A stretch of 6,327 nt of DNA from JALSJK01 sp964530345 (GCA_964530345.1 CAZGYJ010000154.1:1-6327), one strand, 5' to 3'. Numbered from the stretch's first letter, positions 1-6,327 are shown. Notes: generated from the letters alone by a model not told the origin. Program-made: numbers and translations.

Positions 1-2
1 AA

Positions 3-554
3 ATATACGATTTTGATGAACCACATAGTCGACTTCTAGTTCCAGTTATGATGGTAGTGTTTGTCAGTTTCCTAACAAATCTGTTTGATATTGGTATTGT
101 GAGCAGTGCATTTATCGCCGGTCTTATTCTAAATGGTGTCAATGACAAGGTTGGGCTTATTAAAGATATTATTGGCTCATTGGAAAAACTTTTTGCCCCC
201 ATTTTTTTTGTTTTTGTGGGTATGCAGGTCAATCTTCGTCAGTTCCTGAATGGAGACACCATCTTGCTTACAATTGCGTTATTAATTGCAACAGTAGCAG
301 GAAAAATCACTGCAGGGTACATATCGAAACAACGATTTAATAATCTTGCAGTCGGCTTGGGCATGGTGCCAAGAGGTGAAGCGGTACTCATTTCCATCAG
401 TATTGGAAAAATTCTTGGCCTGGTTGATGATTCAATTTTTTCTGTGATTGCAATTATCGTTTTGATGACTGATTTTATTACACCTTGGACAATCAATAAT
501 TTATCGGCAAAGTATGAAACAAATGATTTTTTATTAAAAAAATTAAACCACTAA
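3..554 (+). CDS. Cation:proton antiporter, CPA2/Kef-like, C-terminal part (5' truncated by window edge)
   Basis: The reading frame is open from base 3 with no stop upstream of the first ATG at 48, so the gene begins before the window. 183 residues are visible. They are mostly hydrophobic helices: roughly 15-45, 65-78, 86-107, 114-138 and 143-163. Hallmarks of the Na+/H+ exchanger family are present: a segment FFVFVGMQVNL (about 68-78) and GLGMVPRGEAVLI (about 118-130), the latter matching the conserved GM(I/V)PRGE helix of CPA2 antiporters. The protein probably exchanges Na+ or K+ for H+ across the inner membrane. It ends in a short hydrophilic tail soon after the last helix, with no visible TrkA-N/RCK domain, so it resembles simple NapA-like antiporters more than full-length KefB/KefC. 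The gene is convergent with the secretion operon and shares no apparent function with it. The ion cannot be deduced from this fragment. Confidence 0.88.
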   Translation: MYDFDEPHSRLLVPVMMVVFVSFLTNLFDIGIVSSAFIAGLILNGVNDKVGLIKDIIGSLEKLFAPIFFVFVGMQVNLRQFLNGDTILLTIALLIATVAGKITAGYISKQRFNNLAVGLGMVPRGEAVLISISIGKILGLVDDSIFSVIAIIVLMTDFITPWTINNLSAKYETNDFLLKKLNH

Positions 555-594
555 TATGAAATTTTAGCCAACAGAAAACCCTGAATTGTAAATC
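555..594. other. Convergent intergenic gap without a recognisable terminator
   Basis: These 40 bp separate the antiporter stop from the stop of the HprK-like gene, which is on the opposite strand. I see no GC-rich hairpin. The only nearby structure is a pure A/T run at about 525-547, inside the end of the antiporter gene (T6, ATT, A7). It could supply a U-tract for either direction but lacks a stable stem. Termination here may be Rho-dependent or may rely on the convergent layout. Confidence 0.5.
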
Positions 595-1815
595 TTAGGC
601 TTCGGATTCACTAACAAGCGCTTTAAATATTCGCTCTGGGTAAGTTTTAATTTCATTCCGCCTATTTTTATCTCCGGAAAATGCAATTCGACTATTTGGT
701 AAATTTTCTAAAAATGAAATGGTTTGTTTTATATCTTCTGATGAAGGTTGTTGAAAAGGCAAAGGCATCCAGGGCGGATAGATTTCGTCATGACTGCGAT
801 CAATACAATTATGCGTTACGACAGAACCAATGGTTTTCTTATCCAGAGACTCAAGCACCACAATTTGTCTTTTCCGCCTGCAAGGAACAATGACACCATC
901 AATATTGCCGCCAGGAACCCCTGAGATATCAGAAAATTGTCGACTGAGTTCTTGAGGTAAAAACTGTATTTTATCTTCCAGCTCAGGCCATTTCCACTCA
1001 GGGGTATTATGAACTTTTGCAAAATTAATACGCCGAGGCGGATATTGACAATATTGCGGTTGGCGGATAAATTTTATTAATTCAGGATACTGAACCATCG
1101 TGCCAAGACCAACCGCAATTGGCATTGGGAAGGAAAGCATTTGTGCCCTGCCATCAACAAGCTTTACAAATACCCGCTCATTGGAAATAAAGGCAGAACC
1201 AGCATAAAGCATCGCAATAATAAAAGAGGTTTTACCGGCACTGGCATCACCAATGACCAGATAGTTTTTTTCATTACTTTGTATAGCGCCGGCATGAAAC
1301 AGAATCCAGCCTTTATCCTCCAGAAACCGGGTAATCAAATCACGAACAACACGTGATATTTCCAGGAAAGGCCAGCGAACCTTTGCCGATAGAACCACAG
1401 TAATAGAATTAGTTGAACGGTCAGTTACCCATAACATGCCATAGAAGGGATCGCAATCAACCGTAATTTGTTTACTCACACAAATACGATCCAAACTTCT
1501 TCTGGCATTACTGATTCTTCGTGTGTCAATCTCATTATTTTCAATGGTATTCAATGCGGCTAATACCAAATCGTCACAATGAAGAAAATTTATTCGGTAG
1601 CTTAACTCGGTGTTCGATGGCGCCGATAAATTTAATGGATAGAGATACTTTTCGACCCAGAGATAAATTTCGGGATCATAACCATGAATATTAATTTTTA
1701 ATCCCTGGATATCGAAATCACCTTGATACGGCAATTGATCTGATGTTGTTAATATCTGATCTAACCAGAAAGGTTGAGAGCTGTTAGTAGGAATTTTAGT
1801 GGCTGGAATAGACAT
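595..1815 (-). CDS. HPr kinase/phosphorylase-like P-loop protein
   Basis: A 406-residue protein whose central part resembles the C-terminal catalytic domain of HPr kinase. A His-containing strand LFHAGAI (172-178, His174) precedes a Walker A loop GDASAGKTS (189-197, Lys195, Thr196). About 15 residues later comes FISNERVFV (209-217), where HPr kinases carry a catalytic Asp pair. That order and spacing (His, P-loop, acidic strand) is typical of the HprK family. Residues 1-165 form an N-terminal domain I do not recognise. It is not the normal HprK N-terminal domain as far as I can see. The tail after about 300 is family-variable. There is no signal peptide or membrane segment, so the protein should be cytoplasmic. 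Its ATG overlaps the stop of the upstream APH-like gene by one base (TAATG), implying translational coupling. A true HPr/PTS role is unlikely beside a secretion operon. HprK-like kinases also phosphorylate peptides in some lasso-peptide clusters, so acting on the secreted product is a fair inference. The Asp-to-Asn/Glu change leaves activity uncertain. Confidence 0.8.
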   Translation of the reverse strand: MSIPATKIPTNSSQPFWLDQILTTSDQLPYQGDFDIQGLKINIHGYDPEIYLWVEKYLYPLNLSAPSNTELSYRINFLHCDDLVLAALNTIENNEIDTRRISNARRSLDRICVSKQITVDCDPFYGMLWVTDRSTNSITVVLSAKVRWPFLEISRVVRDLITRFLEDKGWILFHAGAIQSNEKNYLVIGDASAGKTSFIIAMLYAGSAFISNERVFVKLVDGRAQMLSFPMPIAVGLGTMVQYPELIKFIRQPQYCQYPPRRINFAKVHNTPEWKWPELEDKIQFLPQELSRQFSDISGVPGGNIDGVIVPCRRKRQIVVLESLDKKTIGSVVTHNCIDRSHDEIYPPWMPLPFQQPSSEDIKQTISFLENLPNSRIAFSGDKNRRNEIKTYPERIFKALVSESEA

Positions 1816-2888
1816 TAGTTTTCTCGTTGTTGTTTTAATTGTTCTGCTATTTCAATAAACCAGGGACTTAACATTTCTGTCAGTTCCGACTGCTTTGCCC
1901 AGCGGGAAGCCCGATAACAAATTCGTTGTGTTAAATCCAGGGTGACGCCCGCTTTATCTCCTGACAGGCAATGCTCTAAATCCCACCATGAACCATCTTC
2001 TTTATAACTCAGAATCAAACCCAACCGAACACAGCTATGAAATACCCCGAAGCAATAAAGATATTCTCGGGCTTGGTCACGGCCAAAATGATCAGCGAAG
2101 AATTCAAGATGATTATCGATAAGCCGGTTTTCCATACCCTGAATATCAGGAACAAATTCATCGCATAAAAGCCAGGCAAGATCATCAAGTCGATTTCGGG
2201 TACCGCAATGTTCCCAGTCAAACCAGGCAATGTCGTTATTTTCGAGAACCATCGCATTACCGGGACGACTATCCCATTTCACAAACCGGGGCTTAGTAAC
2301 GGCTAGTAACACTTCAAGCTGACTAAGTTTTGGCCGAGGCGCAGCAATTTTAAAATGCTGACCAATTACTGCTGGTCTATCAAGCAGCCCTTCTATCCAT
2401 TCCTGGGTATTGCCAATTTCCTGAAACTGTTGATCGAAACCATGCTGAGATCCCGCTTGTTGAATTGTCGCAAGATTTCTCAAAGAAACATCCAATAATT
2501 GTTCGGTTATTTCTTCATCGGCATTATTCAAAGCCTGGGAAAGCCGGGTTCCTTGCAAATCTTCTTGTACCAGGCGGTAACTTCCGTCAGTTGCAATCAA
2601 TTCTGGAACTGCTGCGGAAGTTTTTCCAATGTTGTGTAAAACAGCACATTCCATGCTGACTCTGGGTCGTTCATTGCGTTCAGTCGCAATAACAGTCCGG
2701 CCATCCAGCAGATGTAAACGAAATGATTTTCGCGTTCGCCCGCCCGGAAATTCAACATCCTTGATTTTACAATCCAGCAATTGCTCCCAAATACCAAGTT
2801 GATACTCCCGATTACGACGTTTGTATTTTGCTTGCGCCGCTTTTCTGGATTTACGTTTTTGATCACGTTTTTTGTTTTTATTACTCAT
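1815..2888 (-). CDS. APH/choline-kinase-fold phosphotransferase-like protein with basic N-terminal tail
   Basis: A 357-residue soluble protein of the aminoglycoside phosphotransferase (protein-kinase-like) fold. The N-lobe includes a Glu in SMECAVLHNI (78-87), matching the family REAxxL helix, and the hinge RLVQEDLQGTRL (105-116). The catalytic loop VKWDSRPGNAM (203-213) aligns with HGDxxPGN: Asp206 and Asn211 are kept, but His-Gly is replaced by Lys-Trp. The metal-binding motif appears as WFDWEHCG (222-229, Asp224). The usual N-lobe ATP-binding Lys is not obvious in GRTVIATERN (63-72). The first 28 residues are extremely Lys/Arg-rich, suggesting contact with nucleic acid, membrane or an acidic protein. 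The start lies 10 bp after the adaptor stop, with no good ribosome site (AGGGAAG is about 14 bases away), and the end overlaps the HprK-like start by one base. Its placement argues for a role tied to the exported product, not antibiotic resistance. The substrate is unknown. Confidence 0.78.
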   Translation of the reverse strand: MSNKNKKRDQKRKSRKAAQAKYKRRNREYQLGIWEQLLDCKIKDVEFPGGRTRKSFRLHLLDGRTVIATERNERPRVSMECAVLHNIGKTSAAVPELIATDGSYRLVQEDLQGTRLSQALNNADEEITEQLLDVSLRNLATIQQAGSQHGFDQQFQEIGNTQEWIEGLLDRPAVIGQHFKIAAPRPKLSQLEVLLAVTKPRFVKWDSRPGNAMVLENNDIAWFDWEHCGTRNRLDDLAWLLCDEFVPDIQGMENRLIDNHLEFFADHFGRDQAREYLYCFGVFHSCVRLGLILSYKEDGSWWDLEHCLSGDKAGVTLDLTQRICYRASRWAKQSELTEMLSPWFIEIAEQLKQQREN

Positions 2889-2898
2889 ATTATTTTTA

Positions 2899-4221
2899 TT
2901 AGTCTTCCCTGAATGCTCTGGTGAATCGTCTTAAGATAGGATCGGTTAAATATTCCATTGCAGTTCGATCACCAGTAATAATCATAATCGTCGCTTGCAT
3001 TCCTGGATAAATCGGGGTGTTGTTTAACACAACAGTCGGATCTTCTGTGAGTTCAATGGTTGCTAAATAATAAGGAATTTGGGTTTTTGGATCAGTTAAA
3101 CGATCAGCTGAAATAACTTTAACAATACCCTTAACTGGCCTTAATACCCGCTGGTTAAAAGCAGTAAAACGAACCTCAGCCTTTTGTCCGGGCAAAATAA
3201 TATCCCGGTCCTTAGGCTCAACATGAGCATCCACCAACAATTTTTGGCCAACGGGGACAATTTCCATAATCTCCTCCCCGGCTGTAATTACGCCGCCAAT
3301 AGTATGTTTTTTTAAATTAACAATGGTGCCGGAAACAGGTGCGACAATGGTCTTTCTTGACAATATATCTTTGGCCTTAGTGAGCTGATGAGTCAACTTG
3401 ACGATTGATTCCCGGTCAGTTTGCATTTGTTGAGTAATCTCAGTATTTCTCGATGAGACAATATCTGATTTTTGCAAATGCAACTGACTTATTTGCTGTT
3501 TAATGGCAGCAATCTGAGATTGTTTTTCCTTGATCCCAATTTCCGTTCCTATTTCATCATTTTGTAGTTCAAACAATTCTCTACGGGTAATTAAACCCTG
3601 CTGCAAAAATTGTTGATTCTGCTTTAATTCCTCACGGACAATAGCAAGCTGTCTTTTTTGGGCTTCCAGACTAGCTAGAAGTTGGCGAAGTTGATTTTCA
3701 AGCCGGTTTAGTCGGTTCTGGATTATCGACAGTTTTTGCTGGTGATCTTGTCTTCTTGATTCCAATGCCTCAGTTTGTTTTCTGATTGCATTTAATATCA
3801 AGTCATCAGAAGCCTCTGCTAAAAGCCATTCAGGAAAAGCAATTTCAGCTAGTTGTTGTTTTTCTGCAATCAGTCTTGCATGGCGAGTTGTAACAAGCAC
3901 AAGCTGAGTTCTTAGAGACTCATATTCTTCCTGAGCCTGAGTTTTATCCAATGTCATCAGAATTTGTCCAGCGGTTACGCTGTCGCCATCTCTAACTCGA
4001 ATTTCCTTAATGATCCCGCCTTCCAAATGCTGAATTTTTTTGCTGTAGCCATCAACGCTCACCACCCCCGGAGCAATCGCAGCACTTGAAAGTGGGACAA
4101 AAATTGTCCATGCAAGCAGCGCGCTGATAAATGCAGCCAGCACTAAATAACCGATTAATATTAAGCGCCGGGTTTCTTTAAAAAAAGTATTGTTATCAAA
4201 ATCCGCTGCTAAAGTTGCCAT
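2899..4221 (-). CDS. HlyD-family type I secretion periplasmic adaptor (PrtE/AprE-like)
   Basis: A 440-residue membrane fusion protein of the usual length. In order: a short cytoplasmic N-terminus; one transmembrane helix at about 18-42; the first half of a lipoyl hairpin at about 58-95, with the conserved stretch KKIQHLEGGIIKEIRVRDGD (61-80); a long alpha-helical hairpin/coiled coil rich in Gln, Glu and Lys at about 95-288; the second lipoyl half RKTIVAPVSGTIVNL (289-303); a beta-barrel domain with DRLTDPKTQIPYYLATIEL (373-391), typical of PrtE-type adaptors; and a conserved C-terminal end PILRRFTRAFRED. It should bridge the ABC exporter in the inner membrane to a TolC-like outer-membrane channel. 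No such channel gene is present in this window. The ATG lies two bases after the exporter stop (TAA-AG-ATG) with only a weak AAAG ribosome site, so translation is probably coupled to the exporter gene. Confidence 0.96.
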   Translation of the reverse strand: MATLAADFDNNTFFKETRRLILIGYLVLAAFISALLAWTIFVPLSSAAIAPGVVSVDGYSKKIQHLEGGIIKEIRVRDGDSVTAGQILMTLDKTQAQEEYESLRTQLVLVTTRHARLIAEKQQLAEIAFPEWLLAEASDDLILNAIRKQTEALESRRQDHQQKLSIIQNRLNRLENQLRQLLASLEAQKRQLAIVREELKQNQQFLQQGLITRRELFELQNDEIGTEIGIKEKQSQIAAIKQQISQLHLQKSDIVSSRNTEITQQMQTDRESIVKLTHQLTKAKDILSRKTIVAPVSGTIVNLKKHTIGGVITAGEEIMEIVPVGQKLLVDAHVEPKDRDIILPGQKAEVRFTAFNQRVLRPVKGIVKVISADRLTDPKTQIPYYLATIELTEDPTVVLNNTPIYPGMQATIMIITGDRTAMEYLTDPILRRFTRAFRED

Positions 4222-4223
4222 CT

Positions 4224-6026
4224 TTATTTATCTCGTTTTTTTGATAGGTCATTAAAGGTAGAGATTAATGCATCAGTCGCATTTTGAATTTCCTGCAACC
4301 TGCTTTCACGGCTATTGATTGTTTTAACAGACATTGGCTTGGGAAAATCAGTCGGTGCTTGCAACGGTTTTTCCTGATGATCTTCAGAAATTTTTTCTGC
4401 GCGGGCTTTTTTTAGCATGATGACATTATCTGTCAGCTTTAACATGCTGGACTGATGGGAAATCAGGATAATCATTGCACCTTTTTGTTTTAGCTTGGTA
4501 ATCGCATTAACTAAGGCTTCACGACCCTCTCTGTCAAGATTTGCATCAGGCTCATCCAGTATAATCAATTTTGGATTTCGATAAGCAGCTCGGGCCAACG
4601 CAATTCGCTGTCTCTGGCCTCCTGAAAGGAAAGCCCCCTGATCACCGATTTCAGTATCATACTGTTGAGGAAACTGCATAATCATGTCGTGAACATTAGC
4701 AATTTTTGCTGCCTCGATAACTTCAGATAAATCACCTTCTTCCATACGCGCGATATTTTGGCGAAATGTGCCGGCAAACAATTCCACATCCTGAGGCAGA
4801 TAGCCAATATAAGGGCCTAGATCATCTGAATCCCATTGTCTGATATTGGTGCCGCCGAGTTTAATTTTACCGGAAGAAGGTTTTGCTATACCGACTAGTA
4901 ATCTAGCCAATGTTGATTTTCCCGCAGCCGTTGGGCCACCAATCCCCAGGCTTGTTCCCGGATCGATAGAGAAATCAATTTTATATAAAACCGGTTTTTT
5001 ACTTTTGGGATAATAATAAGTGACTTTTTCAACTGAAAGCGCACCATTGGGTTGGGCCATGGGAGGACTAGACCTTAATGTTGGCGCAATATCTAAGCGG
5101 TAACTGATTTGATGGAGAGCATTTCGAGCAGTCAATACAGATTTCCAGGAAGAAATAGCCATTCCCATCGGACCAATTGCGCGTCTCATCAACAGCACGC
5201 TGGCCATCATGGCACCTCCAGTCAACTGATCATTCATGATTAACCAGCCCGCGCAAGAAATCACGCCAATTTGCAAAGCAAAACGTATGAATTTCGCCAG
5301 GGTGCTTATCCAGCCAGTCTTGGCTGCCGATTTGGCATGTGTCTCCAGAGAAGCTTGATTTTTTTGATTCCATTGATTCAGGAAGTTTTTTCGCATTCCC
5401 ATCGCTTCAATGACATCGGAATTTTTAACGACTGATGATGCATATTCGGTTAATTTGCTGGCTGACATCTCAGAGTTTTTTACCAGCGAACGGCTGAGGT
5501 ATTCATTCAACACTGCTAATCCAGCCAAAATAATCAGGCCAATCAAGGTAATCGTACCGATAAGTGGATGCAACAAAAATAATACCAGAGTAAAAACTGG
5601 TGCCCAGGGCAAATCAAGAATAGTGATCAGAGCGGGTGATGAAAAAAAATTCCGTAAGGTGGCAAGATCGTACAGCACCCGAATTGAGGAGGGCCGTTCC
5701 TTGCGCAAGGAACGATTGATGGTGCCGCTAATAATGTGACTGCTCAATCGATGATCCAGCCACGCGCCAATTCTCATTAAAATAGCACTGCGAATCGCAT
5801 CAAGCGCACTAAGTGTAATTAATGCAAAAACCGCAATTAGGGTTAAAAAAATTAGTGTATCGGTGCTTTTATTAGGAATAACACGATCGTAAATTTGCAG
5901 CAAAAAAACTGGGACCGTCAACATTAACAAGTTGACAAAAAAACTGAATATAACAACGGCAAAAAAACTTTGTCGACATGCCTTCAAACTATCACGTAAA
6001 TATGTATTTAAAGTTTGTTCTGACAA
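4224..6026 (-). CDS. Type I secretion ABC transporter, permease/ATPase (PrtD/AprD type)
   Basis: A 600-residue half-transporter with an N-terminal permease and a C-terminal ATPase. Hydrophobic segments lie near 20-46, 56-78, 131-152, 155-175, 244-265 and 270-290. The start has the LLMLTVPVFLLQIYDRVIPN stretch (33-51) shared by PrtD-type exporters and HlyB. There is no N-terminal C39 peptidase or C39-like domain, so a double-Gly leader would not be cut by this protein. ATPase motifs are complete: Walker A GPTAAGKST (364-372), Q-loop around Gln412, signature LSGGQ (467-471), Walker B LIILDEPD (487-494) and H-loop His524. The start codon is TTG, supported by TAAGGAG ending 7 bases upstream; the next in-frame Met, at residue 35, would cut into the first helix. 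A hydrophilic tail of about 60 residues follows the ATPase. The glycine-rich gene just upstream is the obvious candidate substrate. Confidence 0.96.
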   Translation of the reverse strand: MSEQTLNTYLRDSLKACRQSFFAVVIFSFFVNLLMLTVPVFLLQIYDRVIPNKSTDTLIFLTLIAVFALITLSALDAIRSAILMRIGAWLDHRLSSHIISGTINRSLRKERPSSIRVLYDLATLRNFFSSPALITILDLPWAPVFTLVLFLLHPLIGTITLIGLIILAGLAVLNEYLSRSLVKNSEMSASKLTEYASSVVKNSDVIEAMGMRKNFLNQWNQKNQASLETHAKSAAKTGWISTLAKFIRFALQIGVISCAGWLIMNDQLTGGAMMASVLLMRRAIGPMGMAISSWKSVLTARNALHQISYRLDIAPTLRSSPPMAQPNGALSVEKVTYYYPKSKKPVLYKIDFSIDPGTSLGIGGPTAAGKSTLARLLVGIAKPSSGKIKLGGTNIRQWDSDDLGPYIGYLPQDVELFAGTFRQNIARMEEGDLSEVIEAAKIANVHDMIMQFPQQYDTEIGDQGAFLSGGQRQRIALARAAYRNPKLIILDEPDANLDREGREALVNAITKLKQKGAMIILISHQSSMLKLTDNVIMLKKARAEKISEDHQEKPLQAPTDFPKPMSVKTINSRESRLQEIQNATDALISTFNDLSKKRDK

Positions 6027-6033
6027 AAACCAA

Positions 6034-6040
6034 CTCCTTA
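6034..6040 (-). promoter_or_regulatory. Ribosome binding site supporting a TTG start for the ABC exporter
   Basis: On the - strand the sequence TAAGGAG is followed by seven bases and then TTG (6024-6026), the first codon of the exporter. It is a near-perfect Shine-Dalgarno match at ideal spacing. No in-frame ATG lies close by, so this site decides the start. Another TTG directly after the GAG is out of frame. Confidence 0.8.
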
Positions 6041-6112
6041 ATTTAGAAAACTAATGATTCAACTGAGCAAAGTTTATCAGCATCACTAAAAACCGATCGA
6101 GTTATAAGTTAT

Positions 6113-6160
6113 ATCACTGCTTGCCCGGTATTTTTGTTGCAATACCGAACAAGCAATAAT
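6113..6160 (-). terminator. 20-bp stem-loop between the glycine-rich gene and the exporter gene (attenuator or processing hairpin)
   Basis: The arms are 6113-6132 and 6141-6160, with an 8-base loop. The core 14 bp pair GCTTGTTCGGTATT with AATACCGGGCAAGC when read on the - strand, and the stem extends outward by six more pairs. All 20 positions pair in - strand RNA, four of them as G-U. In + strand RNA those four positions would be A-C mismatches, so the structure belongs to the - strand transcript. Only a weak, non-contiguous U-stretch follows (ATAACTTATAAC), so it is not a textbook terminator. It sits 38 bases after the glycine-rich stop and could reduce read-through into the exporter genes or stabilise the 3' end of an abundant cargo mRNA. 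Confidence 0.6.
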
Positions 6161-6184
6161 CTTAGACAAATTCCTTTTTGTAAA
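6156..6184 (-). promoter_or_regulatory. Possible sigma70 promoter for the exporter operon
   Basis: On the - strand, TTTACA (6179-6184, five of six bases of TTGACA) is followed by a 17-bp spacer and GATTAT (6156-6161, four of six bases of TATAAT). Transcription would start about seven bases downstream, inside the left arm of the hairpin, leaving a leader of about 120 bases before the exporter TTG. In AT-rich DNA such matches arise by chance, so this is a weak call. It matters because it would separate exporter transcription from the glycine-rich gene. Confidence 0.28.
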
Positions 6185-6198
6185 CAATGGACAAGAGA

Positions 6199-6327
6199 TT
6201 AAGGAGTATCACCGCCCCAATCATCATAACCACCATCATCCATATCAGAACCATTATCATAGCCGTAGCCACCATGGTTACCCTGACCACCACCGGATCC
6301 AGAGCCACCGTGACCATGTTTGCCACC
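6199..6327 (-). CDS. Glycine-rich protein, C-terminal end only; candidate type I secretion substrate
   Basis: An open frame enters from the right edge and ends in TAA at 6199-6201, giving 42 residues; the start lies outside the window. About 45% are Gly, with His, Asp, Tyr, Ser and Asn making up most of the rest and hydrophobic residues almost absent. The first half has a loose pattern of Gly pairs spaced by His, Lys or Gln (GGKHGHGG, then GQGNHGGYG). The second half turns acidic and aromatic (YGYDNGSDMDDGG) and ends in YDDWGGDTP. Regular glycine codons (mainly GGT and GGC), a sharp stop and the change from basic/His-rich to acidic argue that this is real protein and not chance. It lacks the RTX nonapeptide GGxGxDxUx. 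Its position directly upstream of a type I exporter on the same strand suggests it is the cargo. It could instead be a structural glycine-rich surface protein or a modified-peptide precursor. Confidence 0.7.
   Translation of the reverse strand, partial: GGKHGHGGSGSGGGQGNHGGYGYDNGSDMDDGGYDDWGGDTP

Noticed and set aside
523..547. T-run/A-run at the end of the antiporter as an intrinsic terminator
   Set aside because: The stem would be A/T pairs only with a three-base loop, and it lies inside the coding sequence. It is too weak to call.
681..1356. Several open frames on both strands inside the HprK-like gene
   Set aside because: The HprK-like frame carries the P-loop and family order of motifs; the others are shorter, lack ribosome sites and look like shadows.
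595..1815. Authentic HPr kinase of the PTS
   Set aside because: The N-terminal domain and the Asp pair differ, and there are no PTS genes nearby; only the P-loop core is shared.
2015..2866. Open frames of 64-89 codons overlapping the APH-like gene
   Set aside because: The APH-like frame holds the kinase-fold motifs across its length; the alternatives do not.
1815..2888. Aminoglycoside resistance gene
   Set aside because: The fold matches only at the superfamily level, the catalytic motif is altered, and the context is a secretion operon.
5410..5739. Open frame on the + strand, 109 codons, antisense to the exporter permease
   Set aside because: It lies wholly inside the exporter gene, whose protein motifs are complete, and its translation has no recognisable pattern.
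6079..6170. Small - strand open frame starting with TTG after AAGGA, running through the hairpin for about 27 codons
   Set aside because: The Shine-Dalgarno-like AAGGA is only two bases from the TTG, too close to function, and the frame runs through the strong stem without recognisable composition. Most likely chance.
6199..6327. Reading the right-edge GGT/GGC-rich stretch as a CRISPR or tandem DNA repeat
   Set aside because: Unit lengths are irregular and the repetition follows codon periodicity (Gly every one to three codons), which a glycine-rich protein explains.

Overview
The window looks like an accessory secretion locus from a Gram-negative bacterium, most likely a gammaproteobacterium. 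The base is a complete inner-membrane half of a type I secretion system (a PrtD/AprD-type ABC exporter plus an HlyD-type periplasmic adaptor), with moderately AT-rich DNA, short intergenic gaps and overlapping genes. The genus cannot be told from this sequence.

Layout. On the + strand, 3-554 is the 3' end of a CPA2-type cation:proton antiporter gene that starts before the window. It converges on everything else and is probably unrelated. All other genes lie on the - strand and are read from right to left: the 3' end of a very glycine-rich protein (6199-6327, start beyond the window); a 172-bp gap with a 20-bp hairpin and a possible promoter; the ABC exporter (4224-6026, TTG start); the HlyD-type adaptor (2899-4221); an APH/choline-kinase-fold phosphotransferase-like protein (1815-2888); and an HPr-kinase-like ATPase (595-1815). 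From the exporter onward the genes are separated by 2 bp, 10 bp and a 1-bp overlap, so they read as one operon.

Working model (inference). The glycine-rich protein is the exported cargo. ABC and HlyD proteins move it across the envelope, with a TolC-like outer-membrane partner encoded elsewhere. The two kinase-fold proteins, translationally coupled to each other, modify the cargo or something linked to it, perhaps by phosphorylation. HPr-kinase-like enzymes are known to phosphorylate precursor peptides in some lasso-peptide clusters, which makes this plausible but does not prove it. I do not recognise this exact combination (glycine-rich cargo, PrtD-type exporter, adaptor, APH-like protein, HprK-like protein) as a named system, and it is the main reason to look at the window again.
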